From positions 124,001 through 188,000 of the forward strand of contig CAVQBL010000016.1 of the NCBI GenBank assembly GCA_963710715.1: a stretch of DNA of 64,000 nucleotides. Reading direction: 5' to 3'. Shown here in pieces: positions 19,727-29,138 of the stretch (its first letter is position 1; every line of letters begins with the position of its first letter). Under the pieces are notes generated by a model. That model was given only the letters and a program-made list of their open reading frames with translations. It had not been told where the DNA came from and did no database searches. The position numbers and the translations under genes are program-made. The DNA comes from CAVQBL01 sp963710715 (lineage in GTDB: Bacteria > Pseudomonadota > Gammaproteobacteria > DSM-16500).

Positions 19727-19860
19727 GGGCGCATCCGCGGGTGCGCCCCTACAGTTTAAGGCTCGTCATTGCGAGGCCGCGAAGCGCTTGGCCGTGGCAA
19801 TCCCAGGCAGCATTCTGGATTGCCACGCCCCGCAAAAGGCGCGGGGCTCGCAATTTGACG
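19727..19860. repeat. Small palindrome plus R1 repeat between atpB and atpE
   Basis: 19727-19748 is a GC-rich palindrome (GGGCGCATCC...GGGTGCGCCC). 19761-19860 is an R1 copy with arms GCTCGTCATTGCGAGGCCG and GCGGGGCTCGCAATTTGACG; the right arm has one extra T (CAATTTGACG for CAATGACG). Together they fill the 174-base gap between atpB and atpE, the largest gap in the operon. Confidence 0.83.
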
Positions 19861-19864
19861 GTGG

Positions 19865-20653
19865 TCAATGCGACTCATGCGCCATGCTCAAATACACTAT
19901 CGTCAGCATCATAAAAATAAACGCTTGAATGCTAATAATTAAAATATGAAAAACCGCCCATATACCACCCGGCAACCATTGTATCCACCATGGCATTAAC
20001 GCAATTAAAATAAATATCAGCTCGCCGGCAAACATATTACCAAAAAGTCGCAGTGCAAGCGTAAAAGGTTTCGCGCATTCTTCAATTAGGCGAAACAAAA
20101 TATTTAATGGAAATAAAAATGCACCAAACGGTTTAGTGAAAATTTCTTTACCCAAATGAAATTTCTTAACTGAAATATTGTAATAAAGAATCAAGTAAAA
20201 CACACTCAAAGACATCGCAAACGTTGCATTAGGATCCGCTGTGGGCACAATTTTAAAATGTGACACACCAAATAGCGACAAGAAACGCGGGACTAAATCG
20301 ACAGGGAGTAAATCCATGGCATTCATTACAAATACCCACAGGAAAACAATTAATGCGAGAGGTGCAATTAACTGGCTCTTGCCGTGATAAGTTGCATCGA
20401 CTGTGCCTTGGACAAATTCAACCACTGTTTCTGTAAAATTTTGCAGTTTGCTCGGCACACCGGATTGCACTTTTACAGCAACGTAACGCAATACTGCTGC
20501 AATAAGCACAGCAGCAATCACCCCCATAATGAGTGTATCTAAGTTCAGCGTCCAAAAATCATCTGTGCCAAACGTAAAAGTCTTTAAATTGTATGTCCAA
20601 TGCTCTAAATGGTGTTCGATATATTCGCCGGAGGTCATGGGAGCTACGCTCAT
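19865..20653 (-). CDS. atpB: ATP synthase Fo subunit a
   Basis: 262 residues, multi-pass membrane protein. ALRLFGNMFAGELIF contains the essential Arg of the proton channel, and PFTLALRLFGN is diagnostic. ATG overlaps the end of atpI by 4 bases (ATGA type). With subunits b and c it forms the proton channel in the inner membrane. Confidence 0.97.
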   Translation of the reverse strand: MSVAPMTSGEYIEHHLEHWTYNLKTFTFGTDDFWTLNLDTLIMGVIAAVLIAAVLRYVAVKVQSGVPSKLQNFTETVVEFVQGTVDATYHGKSQLIAPLALIVFLWVFVMNAMDLLPVDLVPRFLSLFGVSHFKIVPTADPNATFAMSLSVFYLILYYNISVKKFHLGKEIFTKPFGAFLFPLNILFRLIEECAKPFTLALRLFGNMFAGELIFILIALMPWWIQWLPGGIWAVFHILIISIQAFIFMMLTIVYLSMAHESH

Positions 20654-21057
20654 TTCACCACCTCCCCGCCATCGCGAGAAAGGTAAACCGCTGAAACAAT
20701 CCAGAAAGACACGATTGCACCTATGAATCCAATCAAAACCGGTAGTAAATCAATCGGTAAGTATTTGACAATTAACAAAAATAATATCGCGCTAAAAAAG
20801 ATTTTGAGAAGTTCACCGGCAAAAAAAGCAACCATGAAACGTCTGCCCGCACTCTCGCTGGTTCCCGCATAAGAAAACACGCGCCAAACAAACAATAGAT
20901 TTGGCACGCAATAGGCCAAACCACCTAATAAGGTAGAGAATCCACTATAAAAACCATATAGTAAAAACATTATCAATGCTAAACCCGCTACTACAATAAG
21001 TTGCCAAAAAACCAATCGGTATGCTTTCGTTTTGATCAATTGAGTGAACGTAGCCAC
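20650..21057 (-). CDS. atpI: ATP synthase accessory protein I
   Basis: About 135 residues if started at GTG 21057, which has GGGAG five bases upstream. The longer frame to ATG 21162 crosses a direct repeat and gives a non-family extension. Four hydrophobic segments (VFWQLIVVAGLALIMFLLYG, TLLGGLAYCVPNLLFVW, LLKIFFSAILFLLIV, IGFIGAIVSFWIVSAVYL) match AtpI/UncI. First gene of the atp operon, between parB and atpB as in many gammaproteobacteria. AtpI proteins assist assembly of the c ring. Confidence 0.88.
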   Translation of the reverse strand: MATFTQLIKTKAYRLVFWQLIVVAGLALIMFLLYGFYSGFSTLLGGLAYCVPNLLFVWRVFSYAGTSESAGRRFMVAFFAGELLKIFFSAILFLLIVKYLPIDLLPVLIGFIGAIVSFWIVSAVYLSRDGGEVVK

Positions 21058-21077
21058 ACAGACTCCCGAGATTTGAA

Positions 21078-21341
21078 GCAGAATTCGGGGGCGAGTATAA
21101 AGGCTTTTTGTAGGTACTGCAATGAGTACGAAGCTAAAAGCACTATCTCGGACACTTTTCACATAGTGCTTGCATAACGACTAAACTCGCTATTTTTTTC
21201 AACATGACGCCTTGCTAGCCAATATGATACCCGTTCTAAAGGGCAGACTCACTAAGATTCTGCTATGATTACTTGGGATGTGTTTAAAGCGCAGAATCCA
21301 GGGCGAGTATGAAGGCTTTTTGTAGGTACTGCAATGAGTAC
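21078..21341. repeat. Direct repeat pair in the parB-atpI interval
   Basis: Two copies of about 51 bases, at 21078-21129 and 21291-21341, start GCAGAAT and share GGCTTTTTGTAGGTACTGCA and ATGAGTAC. They are in the same orientation and differ at about five positions. They bracket about 160 bases without a gene and lie upstream of both atpI and the end of parB, within a 333-base gene-free stretch (21058-21390). I see no clear promoter in it, though the atp operon promoter should lie here. Confidence 0.7.
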
Positions 21342-21390
21342 TGCCCCATAGTTGACATCTGTAGCCCACACTACGAAACTAAAAACTAAT

Positions 21391-22266
21391 TTATTGAAAA
21401 TATTCTAATAATTTATCTAGCTCGCTCAGCGATTTATAAGAGATCACTAATTTGCCTTTGCCTTGTAAATTATGCTGAATCGCAACAGAAAGTTTGATAC
21501 GCGCGGATAAATCTTGTTGTAAGCGTCTCACATCGGGATCCATAGGGCGGGGTGGTTCTTTAAAGGTGGGAGTTTGCAAAGCGCGGACTAACTCTTCTGT
21601 TTGTCGCACTGACAAGCCTTTGTTTACAATCGATTGTGCAGTTTGCACTTGCACTTGTTCTGATAAAGTTAATAAAGCGCGCGCATGGCCCATTTCCAAA
21701 TCACCACGCTCAAGCATGGTTTTCACTTCTTCTGTTAAAGTCAGCAAACGTAATAAGTTTGTCACCGTAGCGCGTGATTTACCGACAGATTCAGCAACTT
21801 GTTGGTGCGTCATAGCAAATTCATCTAAAAGCCGCTGCAATGCAACCGCTTCTTCAATCGGGCTCAAGCTTTCGCGTTGAATATTTTCAATTAAGGCGAT
21901 AGCAACAGCCGCTTCATCTGGGATATCGCGCACTAAAGCAGGAATTTCTTTTAAACCAGCTAACTGTGCCGCGCGCCAACGACGCTCACCAGCAACAATT
22001 TCATAGCGGCCGCCTAAGAGATGGCGAACCACGATAGGTTGAATGACACCTTGTGCACGAATTGAGCTGGCTAACTCTTCGAGTGCTTCTTGATTCATTT
22101 CACGTCGTGGTTGATATTTTCCACGTTGGATTAAGTCAACTGATAATCGGCACAATTTATCTGCCTGTTTCTCATTTTCCTGGACTGTATCCTCACTATT
22201 TGCCGACAAAGAAGAACCGACTAACAATGCATTCAATGACTTTCCTAACCCACGCTTCTTTACCAT
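21391..22266 (-). CDS. parB: Chromosome partitioning protein ParB
   Basis: 291 residues. N-terminal KKRGLGKSLNALL (ParA-interacting tail), the nuclease-like ParB core with YEIVAGERRWRAAQLAG and IALIENIQRESLSPIEEA (CTP/parS-binding boxes), helix-turn-helix MTHQQVAESVGKSRATVTNLLRLL, and a C-terminal dimer domain ending LLEYFQ. AGGG lies 9 bases before ATG 22266. It lies upstream of atpI as usual, but parA, normally directly before parB, is not in the window: the next gene upstream is thpR on the other strand. Confidence 0.96.
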   Translation of the reverse strand: MVKKRGLGKSLNALLVGSSLSANSEDTVQENEKQADKLCRLSVDLIQRGKYQPRREMNQEALEELASSIRAQGVIQPIVVRHLLGGRYEIVAGERRWRAAQLAGLKEIPALVRDIPDEAAVAIALIENIQRESLSPIEEAVALQRLLDEFAMTHQQVAESVGKSRATVTNLLRLLTLTEEVKTMLERGDLEMGHARALLTLSEQVQVQTAQSIVNKGLSVRQTEELVRALQTPTFKEPPRPMDPDVRRLQQDLSARIKLSVAIQHNLQGKGKLVISYKSLSELDKLLEYFQ

Positions 22267-22335
22267 TTATCAATACCCTTTATACTGTATGCTCTACATC
22301 TTAATCAATTTTGCTAGTCATTGCGAGCCCCGCCT

Positions 22336-22908
22336 ATGACCACAGAACAACGCTCTATTCGAGCCTTCTTTGCTATCGATTTACCTGAATCGACCAAAAA
22401 GCTTATCGCTGATGTTATTGCAGAATTACAAAAAAACACGAAACGCAAAGCTGTACGCTGGACTAAGGCAGAGCATTTACATATTACCTTACATTTTCTT
22501 AAAGAAATAAAATCAGAACATGTCTCGAAATTAATTCATAATGTACGCACAGAACTTCTTGAGCTTGCACCTTTTTATTTAGAGCTAGGACAACTTGAGT
22601 TATTTCCCACCCCCTATCACCCAAGAATTATTTCCATGAACATCACCTCACAAGAACCTTTGGCAACTCTGGCGAAACACATTGGTCGCGGTATTGTTGC
22701 AACTCATTATCCAATTGAAACACGCCCATTTCGAGGGCATTTAACATTAGGCAGATTAAATCAATTTGGGAAATATGATATTCCGCTGGAAATCATTTCT
22801 TTTCCTAAAAGTGAAAAAATTCTCATCACTGAAATTATTTTGTATCGTAGCGAACCCACCAGAGAAGGATCGAATTATATTGTAATTGAACGCATTGGTT
22901 TAAATTAA
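22336..22908 (+). CDS. thpR: RNA 2',3'-cyclic phosphodiesterase (2H family, LigT/ThpR)
   Basis: 190 residues from ATG 22336. The two catalytic motifs of the 2H superfamily are clear: HITLHFL (first) and HLTLGRL (second). RAFFAIDLPES at the N-terminus is typical. A TTG at 22321 would add residues encoded by an R1 arm remnant (22314-22335) and is not used. Known role of the family: hydrolysis of 2',3'-cyclic phosphate ends of RNA, with RNA ligase activity in vitro. Confidence 0.92.
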   Translation: MTTEQRSIRAFFAIDLPESTKKLIADVIAELQKNTKRKAVRWTKAEHLHITLHFLKEIKSEHVSKLIHNVRTELLELAPFYLELGQLELFPTPYHPRIISMNITSQEPLATLAKHIGRGIVATHYPIETRPFRGHLTLGRLNQFGKYDIPLEIISFPKSEKILITEIILYRSEPTREGSNYIVIERIGLN

Positions 22909-22915
22909 AAAAGAA

Positions 22916-23031
22916 CTCGTCATTGCGAGCCTCACGCCTTAGCTTTATGTGAGGCGTGGCAATCCAGAATGATGATAAGTTGTAGGCAGTACTTGCTTCG
23001 TCGCAAAAGGCGCTCCTCGCAATGACGGCGA
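22916..23031. repeat. R1 palindromic repeat
   Basis: Arms CTCGTCATTGCGAGCCTCAC and GGCGCTCCTCGCAATGACG, with GGCGTGGCAATCCAG and the segment GATAAGTTGTAGGCAGTACT, also present in the copy at 10361. It fills the space between the convergent thpR and metallo-hydrolase genes. Confidence 0.85.
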
Positions 23032-23036
23032 GTTAC

Positions 23037-23981
23037 TTAAATCTTCCGCGTCTCACCAATTTTTAACGCCCAAATATTTTCTGCAGGAAAATTGGCTTGC
23101 AGTGCTGCACGACGAAATCGTTCAGGTGGCTCAAATTCGGGTTCTTCCGACAAAACCACTGTGCCCCAATGAATAGGTACGAGTGTTTTCGCACGTAAGT
23201 CTTCTGCGATACGTACAGCAAGCTCGGGTGTCACATGCGCTGTCATCATAATTTCAAGAGGCTCATAAGCACCTACGCTCAAAAACGCATAATCAAAAGG
23301 ACCATAATCACGACCTAAATCTAAAAATACTGAGCCATAAGCAGAATTGCCACAGAAATAAATTTTTTTATCTTGCCAAGTAATCGCATAATTCACCCAC
23401 AGGGTAGTATTACGCGTGAATAAATTACGTTTTGAAAAATGATAACTGGGTAGTGCACGAATACTAATCCCTTGCCATTCCCACAGTTGATGCCAATCAA
23501 GCTCTTGTATTTGTGTATAACCCAATTGCGAAAAAAACTTTCCTACTTTTAATGGCACAACCACTTGAATCGCAGCCTTGTTTGGTAAAACCGCCAGAGT
23601 ACGCAAATCTAAATGATCAAAATGATCATGCGTGACCACCACAATATCGATAGGAGGTAAATCAGAAATACTCATTCCGGGTGGCGTGTAACGCTTAGGA
23701 CCTACACCAACAATGGGCGATGCATAATCCGTTAAATAAGGATCCACTAAAATAGTTTTTCCACCTAGCTTTAATAATACCGCTGCATGTCCCAGCCATG
23801 TCATCGTGTTTTCATGCTGTAATTTTTGATATTCCTGTAAAACTTGCTCTTTGGGAATAACAAAATCTTGCGGAATTGCAGATTTTTTCCTGAATATCTG
23901 GTGAATAACAAATCGCAACATGGCGAAAAAACCATGTTTTTGTGATGGACCACCGGGAGGGTTGTGGAATTGTGTTGGCAT
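23037..23981 (-). CDS. Metallo-beta-lactamase fold hydrolase (NAPE-PLD/UlaG-like)
   Basis: 314 residues. Metal-binding motif HDHFDH (118-123), preceded by MTWLGHAAVLLKLGGKTILVDP as in the beta-lactamase_B_2 group. Further ligand motifs are CGNSAYG, MMTAHVTPEL and LVPIHWGTVVL. Family members include N-acyl-phosphatidylethanolamine phospholipase D and UlaG-type lactonases; the substrate here is unknown. No signal peptide is evident, although residues 18-30 are hydrophobic. Confidence 0.9.
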   Translation of the reverse strand: MPTQFHNPPGGPSQKHGFFAMLRFVIHQIFRKKSAIPQDFVIPKEQVLQEYQKLQHENTMTWLGHAAVLLKLGGKTILVDPYLTDYASPIVGVGPKRYTPPGMSISDLPPIDIVVVTHDHFDHLDLRTLAVLPNKAAIQVVVPLKVGKFFSQLGYTQIQELDWHQLWEWQGISIRALPSYHFSKRNLFTRNTTLWVNYAITWQDKKIYFCGNSAYGSVFLDLGRDYGPFDYAFLSVGAYEPLEIMMTAHVTPELAVRIAEDLRAKTLVPIHWGTVVLSEEPEFEPPERFRRAALQANFPAENIWALKIGETRKI

Positions 23982-24063
23982 CTGGTATTAGTCCTAACCT
24001 AATGACGAGATGTTATTATAAACGAACTCGTCATGTTATGATCTTAAATTTGAGAATTCCAAT

Positions 24064-25455
24064 ATGATCAATGAAAATATTTTCCACGTCATAAAAGATC
24101 CCGTGCATGGCACTATGCAATTTACGACTGCAGAAGACCATTGGGTTAAACCTTTTATTGACAGCCCGCATTTTCAGCGTTTAAGACATATCAAACAACT
24201 GGGCATGGGTGATTTTATTTTTCCGGGCGCGGTACATACACGCTTCAATCACTGTCTGGGCTGTTGCTATGTTGGCAGCCAAATTGCCGAAAAAATTGGT
24301 CTCGCCGAAGAAGAGCGCCAATTAGTTATCATTGCATGTTTACTACATGATATTGGACATGGTCCTTTCTCACATACTTTCGAAGATATTTTTCATAAAA
24401 AATTAATTCGTCATGAAGATTGGACACCCTTTTTTTTAACAGAATATCGTAATCCAAAATTTTTTGCTGAATACAATCGTCATAATCCACGCCATCATTT
24501 AACAGAAGAAAAATTTACCTTGATTGAAGATATGATTATGCACAAATCTTCAAGCAAGCCAGTATTATCAGACATTGTTTCTTCGCAACTGGATGCAGAC
24601 CGTTTAGATTACTTATTGCGTGACAGCCATTTCTGCGGTGTGCGCTATGGCGAATATGATTTTCGCTGGATGCTGCATTGCATGGCAATCGTGCAATCTC
24701 CACACGGCGAACGCTTAGGCATTACGCACAAAGGAATTGGTGTGGTTGAACATTATTTAATGGCGCGTCGTTTAATGACACGTAATATTTATCTTTATCA
24801 AAAAAAATTAGCTTTAGAATTTTTTCTCATAAAACTATTATCTCACCTCGCAGAGAATATAGCGGATTATCCGGCTTTCGCGACAATAAAAACCACTCGT
24901 TTAGGCGAGCTTTTATTGCAAGCCAATATTTTTAATCAACAGATAAAATCAGCAAAAAACATTGAACAACATAAACTTGCGTTTCTCACGCAAAATTATG
25001 CAAATTATAAAGAGTTATGCGACTACGATGTGTTTGCCATTGTGAAATTATTAGCAGCAACACAAGATCCTCATCCTGCTGCGCAAATTGCGAAGCGTCT
25101 GCATTATAGACAAATGCCAAAAATTGTCCGCTTAGACAACATTGAGCATAAAATTGCAGAAGATATATTGAGCGAATTTAAAAATGCTCGCCATCCCAAC
25201 ATTCAAGATTGGCAAATGACAATTATCAAAATACCACATCAATCTTATAGTGCCGAAGGCGATCCCATTCTGGTCGTGAATGAACATGGACACGTTAAAC
25301 CGCTTAACGAAATGTCTCTTATGATTAATGCGATTTCTGATAAATATGAAAGTACCGCTTTTTTGTGTGTGGATAGTGCTATTTTAGATAACCCAAATGT
25401 GAGTCATGTCATAAACAAATTAATGGGTGAAGCCACAACGCACTCTTGTATGTAA
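24064..25455 (+). CDS. HD-domain phosphohydrolase (COG1078, dNTPase-like)
   Basis: 463 residues. HD signature: H63 (RFNHCLG), H95-D96 (LLHDIGHGPFSH) and D177/D179 (SSQLDADRLDYLLRD). The opening KDPVHGTMQF and the LRHIKQLGMGDFIFPGAVHTR stretch are typical of COG1078 proteins related to SAMHD1 and dGTPases. Likely a dNTP or nucleotide phosphohydrolase, substrate not known. It stands alone, divergent from the metallo-hydrolase gene. Confidence 0.9.
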   Translation: MINENIFHVIKDPVHGTMQFTTAEDHWVKPFIDSPHFQRLRHIKQLGMGDFIFPGAVHTRFNHCLGCCYVGSQIAEKIGLAEEERQLVIIACLLHDIGHGPFSHTFEDIFHKKLIRHEDWTPFFLTEYRNPKFFAEYNRHNPRHHLTEEKFTLIEDMIMHKSSSKPVLSDIVSSQLDADRLDYLLRDSHFCGVRYGEYDFRWMLHCMAIVQSPHGERLGITHKGIGVVEHYLMARRLMTRNIYLYQKKLALEFFLIKLLSHLAENIADYPAFATIKTTRLGELLLQANIFNQQIKSAKNIEQHKLAFLTQNYANYKELCDYDVFAIVKLLAATQDPHPAAQIAKRLHYRQMPKIVRLDNIEHKIAEDILSEFKNARHPNIQDWQMTIIKIPHQSYSAEGDPILVVNEHGHVKPLNEMSLMINAISDKYESTAFLCVDSAILDNPNVSHVINKLMGEATTHSCM

Positions 25456-25612
25456 TTTTTTTATACAAATTGTTTAAAATTTTACATCCCTCTCTTATTG
25501 GTGGTAAGATGCTTTGCTCTTAGGGTCCGCCCTAAAACAAGAGCGATTGCGAGCATAGGCAATCCGCATTCTTAATAAAACCTGAATTATAAATTTATTA
25601 ATGGAGAGAAGC

Positions 25613-28600
25613 ATGAGAACAACACAATCTGGTAACGGCGCAGCTGCCGGATCACCGAAAACAACTGTCGCCCCATCATCAAGCAGAGCTCCAAGCACGA
25701 GCAATCTAGCCGCTGCTGCTACCGCACCGCAAATGAGCAGATCAGCAAGCATCAGCAATCCAGCTGCTACTGAGCAAAAAATAAATACATTAAAAGAAGC
25801 TGCAACTAAAGCATTTGACATTTTGGATAATGCCGCTCTTAGAGGCGAAACTGAAGAAAAAGCAGCCAAACCAAGCCTTGCACAATTAATAACGCATGTA
25901 GAAGAAAACTTAACAAATACAGTGCTTCTAATAAATAACTTACAAACCAACAATCTCTTATATAGTACTACGCTCAAGGGCTACAATGACATCCTGAACA
26001 ATTCATCGTTAGATGAAGGTTCAACCAAAATTTACAAAGACAACAACACCCCCATTAGTCTTAATCTGTTGTCAGCAGCTATTTACCATGACCAACACCA
26101 GATATTAAAAGCATTATTAGACGTACATATAGTAAATACATTTGTAGTAGAGCTAGCAGAAGCAGCTGAAGAAGAAGATCAAACACATTATCAAAGCCTT
26201 CTCACCTCATTACAAGATAACAACAGCGGACATGAACAACGTGGAAAAGAAAAATTTGATGAACTTACGTCAAAAAAACAACTATCAGCAGAAAAAATTA
26301 AACAAGTACTGCTTGTTTTTTCTCCAGAAACACTTAAATCCGCAGCAAAGTATGCTGTTGACAGCAAGGATATTGCAGCTTTAACCTCCCTAGTTCAAGC
26401 AGGCCTTGAGCATCTTCCCGATAATGCACTTACAACTGCTATTGACCAAAATGAAAAACCTACATTATTAGAAAATTTATTACACCAATGCGGAGAAATG
26501 GAAATAGAAATTACTCCCGATAAACTCAATTCGGCAGCAGAGTATGCAGTTAAAAGCAACAACATAAACGCCGCTATTCAGTTAATTTTAGTAGGCGCTA
26601 CCTTTTTGAAACCTGAGTCACAGTCTGCGGCATCAGAAACTCTAGCAAGTGCTGACTCAGACCCTATGTTTTCGCTGTTTAAAACAACTATTGACAAAAA
26701 CCCTGCCTTGTTAGGGAATGTAATAGAAGCATTTAAAGAAATGGGCGTGGCCATTCCTGAAAAAATCAAAAGCGCTGTGTCAACACACGCTGTTGATACC
26801 GAAAACTTTGTTGCTTTAAGCGCCATGATACTTCTTACAGATGCTGATCCTCGAAAAGGAGAAGGAGTTGGGCTAAATGCATATGATTTAGCAAAATCTA
26901 AGCATAAAGAGAAACGGGCACAACGCGATGAAGCTGCTGCTAAGCTTAAGCAAAGCAAGAAAAGAAATGATAGCACAGCCGCAGCTACTCCAATTGAAAA
27001 CGCAAAACCTACTGCTGTGCCTGCTGACGAAAAATGCTATGTCATAGTAGGCGCTTGCGCACTAGCAGACGATGCTATATTCCTAGGGCCCAAGCAAATA
27101 GCACAAAGTGTGAAAAATTATCCAGCTGGTATATGGAGAAGGCAAGTAATGGCCATTGAGGCAGCCCGATGGGAGATACCCTTTTTAATTAATTATTTAA
27201 ACAAAAACATAGAAAAAATAGCTAAAAATGTACAATCGAATTCTGCGCTTTCTTCAAATCCTGAACTTTCAGACAAACAGCTTATCTCTAATCTCATAAG
27301 CTTTATAAGCCAGATCGCAGTTTTATTTTTAAAACCCAACGACAAGGAAGCCGAGAATTTACAAAGTACTGCGTTAAATATGATCATAGCATTTGTGAAG
27401 AGGGTCTTTGTTCCCTACCACCTCGCAATAGGCGCTATATCCATATCTGATCTAGCGCTCGTTTCAAATACCCTTAATTCTGCGCATATTCTAAACGAAA
27501 TGTGTGGTCCACCCATAAGGGCTGACTTCTTATCACTGCTTAAAGTTGTCAATAAGGACATTCATGACCAACTCGCCGCCCAAAAATCAAGCGTAGCGAC
27601 TGCTGATCGCGACTCAAAACACGCGGCAACACCAGATGGTCGTTCTCGTGTTACATCAACTTCTCCTCTCAGTCCACAAGTTCCGCAAACACCTGACAGT
27701 AGACTCGCTTCTCCTAGTCCTTCTCTAGCCTCCTCTTTAGGATCTCCTATCGTCAGTGCTGACTCTTTACAAGCACTTTCTCCTATAATAAGACCAGCTT
27801 CAGAGAGTGCAGCTTCTCCGACACCAACAGCATCAGCGCCTAAGAGAACTGGAACTCCTGCTACTATTGTTGCAGCTTCCGCTCCAACAAGCGGCGCGGA
27901 TAACTCAAAAAATGATGAAAAAATAGCTACAACTTCGACAGCCGCTGCTTCTCCTCCATCTGCTCCCGCTTCACTGGGTGGTAGCTCTGCAAGTATAAGC
28001 GCGACTCTGACAACATTTGATAGCAAACGAGACAGTAATGCAAATGATGCAACTTCACCTAAACCAAACAATGATTCAAAACACGTTACGCAGCCATCAG
28101 TTGGAAGCTCTAGCAATGGTTTGTTAAGTAGCAAACTGCAAAAAGCTATTAATACTGCTAAAGCCGCTAATGATGCTGCTACTCGAGCTATGGTTACTGC
28201 TAAAGATGCTAAAGATACTGCTGATCAAGCTGCCGCTAAAGCTGCTGACAAAGCTAACGCAGCCGCTATTGCTAAAACTGCCGCTGATGCTGCTAAAGGT
28301 ACTAATGCTAATGGTACTACTCTAGCTGAGGCTAAAAATACCAGTGCAGCTGCTGATGCTGCTGCCAAAGCTGTTGCTACGGATTCTGCTAACGCTGCTA
28401 AAGCTGCTACTAAAGCTCTCGAAGCTGCTGTTCAAGCTGCTACCGATGCTGCTACTGCTGCCGAAAAAGCTGTCGGTCAAGCTACTGCTGATGCTAAAGC
28501 TCCTAATGCTAATGCTGCTAAAGCTGCCGAAGTTGTTGCTACTCAAGCTGCCACTACTGCTAAAGTTGTTGCCGATGCTGCAAAAGCTGCTGCCGATAAA

Positions 28601-28945
28601 GTTGCCTCTCGAGCTGATGCAGATGCTAAAACTGTCGATGTTGCTCAAGCTGCCGCTAAAAATGCTAAAGATGCTGCTGTTAAAGCTCCTAAAGATGCTG
28701 CTGCTCAATCTGCTGTCAAAGCTACAGGCAAAGCTGTTGATGATGTTATTAAAGTTTCTAAGGCTTCAACTGCTGATGCTAAAACTGCTGCCGATACTGC
28801 TACTAAAGCTAAGGCTGCTGCGACTAAAGCTACCGATGTTGCTGCTAAAGCTAAGGCTGCTGTCGATGCTGTTACTAAAGCTGATAATAATGCTACCGTC
28901 AGTAGAACCACCACATCCTCCTTAGGTAATGGTAGTAATAAATAG
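25613..28945 (+). CDS. Large Ala-rich repeat protein, effector-like
   Basis: About 1,110 residues from ATG 25613, with GGAGAGA 4 bases before; an ATG at 25601 is also in frame. N-terminal 60 residues are Ser/Ala/Pro-rich. A helical region of about 150-460 has ankyrin-like phrases (NISAAIQLILVGA-like, GVGLNAYDLAKSKHKEK). An unrecognised domain lies at about 470-640, a Ser/Pro/Ala linker at 640-825, and from about 835 to the end there is an Ala/Lys/Asp/Thr tail with an 11-residue-like pattern (AAADAAAKAV, AATDAATAAEKAV) like LEA-type or apolipoprotein helices. The tail is coded almost wholly with GCT. No signal peptide. A terminator follows at 28971. Such proteins in intracellular gammaproteobacteria are often secreted effectors, but I cannot show this. 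Confidence 0.72.
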   Translation: MRTTQSGNGAAAGSPKTTVAPSSSRAPSTSNLAAAATAPQMSRSASISNPAATEQKINTLKEAATKAFDILDNAALRGETEEKAAKPSLAQLITHVEENLTNTVLLINNLQTNNLLYSTTLKGYNDILNNSSLDEGSTKIYKDNNTPISLNLLSAAIYHDQHQILKALLDVHIVNTFVVELAEAAEEEDQTHYQSLLTSLQDNNSGHEQRGKEKFDELTSKKQLSAEKIKQVLLVFSPETLKSAAKYAVDSKDIAALTSLVQAGLEHLPDNALTTAIDQNEKPTLLENLLHQCGEMEIEITPDKLNSAAEYAVKSNNINAAIQLILVGATFLKPESQSAASETLASADSDPMFSLFKTTIDKNPALLGNVIEAFKEMGVAIPEKIKSAVSTHAVDTENFVALSAMILLTDADPRKGEGVGLNAYDLAKSKHKEKRAQRDEAAAKLKQSKKRNDSTAAATPIENAKPTAVPADEKCYVIVGACALADDAIFLGPKQIAQSVKNYPAGIWRRQVMAIEAARWEIPFLINYLNKNIEKIAKNVQSNSALSSNPELSDKQLISNLISFISQIAVLFLKPNDKEAENLQSTALNMIIAFVKRVFVPYHLAIGAISISDLALVSNTLNSAHILNEMCGPPIRADFLSLLKVVNKDIHDQLAAQKSSVATADRDSKHAATPDGRSRVTSTSPLSPQVPQTPDSRLASPSPSLASSLGSPIVSADSLQALSPIIRPASESAASPTPTASAPKRTGTPATIVAASAPTSGADNSKNDEKIATTSTAAASPPSAPASLGGSSASISATLTTFDSKRDSNANDATSPKPNNDSKHVTQPSVGSSSNGLLSSKLQKAINTAKAANDAATRAMVTAKDAKDTADQAAAKAADKANAAAIAKTAADAAKGTNANGTTLAEAKNTSAAADAAAKAVATDSANAAKAATKALEAAVQAATDAATAAEKAVGQATADAKAPNANAAKAAEVVATQAATTAKVVADAAKAAADKVASRADADAKTVDVAQAAAKNAKDAAVKAPKDAAAQSAVKATGKAVDDVIKVSKASTADAKTAADTATKAKAAATKATDVAAKAKAAVDAVTKADNNATVSRTTTSSLGNGSNK

Positions 28946-28970
28946 TAAAGAAGCAGCAAAAAAATGCCGT

Positions 28971-29009
28971 CTTCAAGGGCGCAACACACCGCGCCCTTGA
29001 GAGGTTTTT
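28971..29009 (+). terminator. Rho-independent terminator after the Ala-rich gene
   Basis: Stem TCAAGGGCGC (28973-28982) with GCGCCCTTGA (28991-29000), 8-base loop, followed by GAGGTTTTT. Ten paired bases and a T run, 27 bases after the stop codon. Confidence 0.88.
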
Positions 29010-29052
29010 CCGCAGTATCAAGAATGACGATTTCCATCAACTCATATATAAT

Positions 29053-29101
29053 CCTGGATTGCCCCTCACATAAAGCTAAAGCATGAGGCTCGCAATGACG
29101 A
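29053..29101. repeat. R1 half-copy upstream of glmU
   Basis: Only the right half of R1 is present: CTGGATTGCC, then GAGGCTCGCAATGACG. It lies between the terminator and glmU, 38 bases before the glmU start. Confidence 0.7.
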
Positions 29102-29138
29102 TATCTACATTAAAAACTTCACCAAAGGTTATAAAAAA

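Noticed and set aside
28322..29040. Long open frames (Leu-rich on plus, Ser-rich and Ala/Val-rich on minus) over the Ala-rich tail
   Set aside because: They arise from the GCT/AAA-rich repeat coding of the real gene; their composition is an artefact of the shifted repeat.
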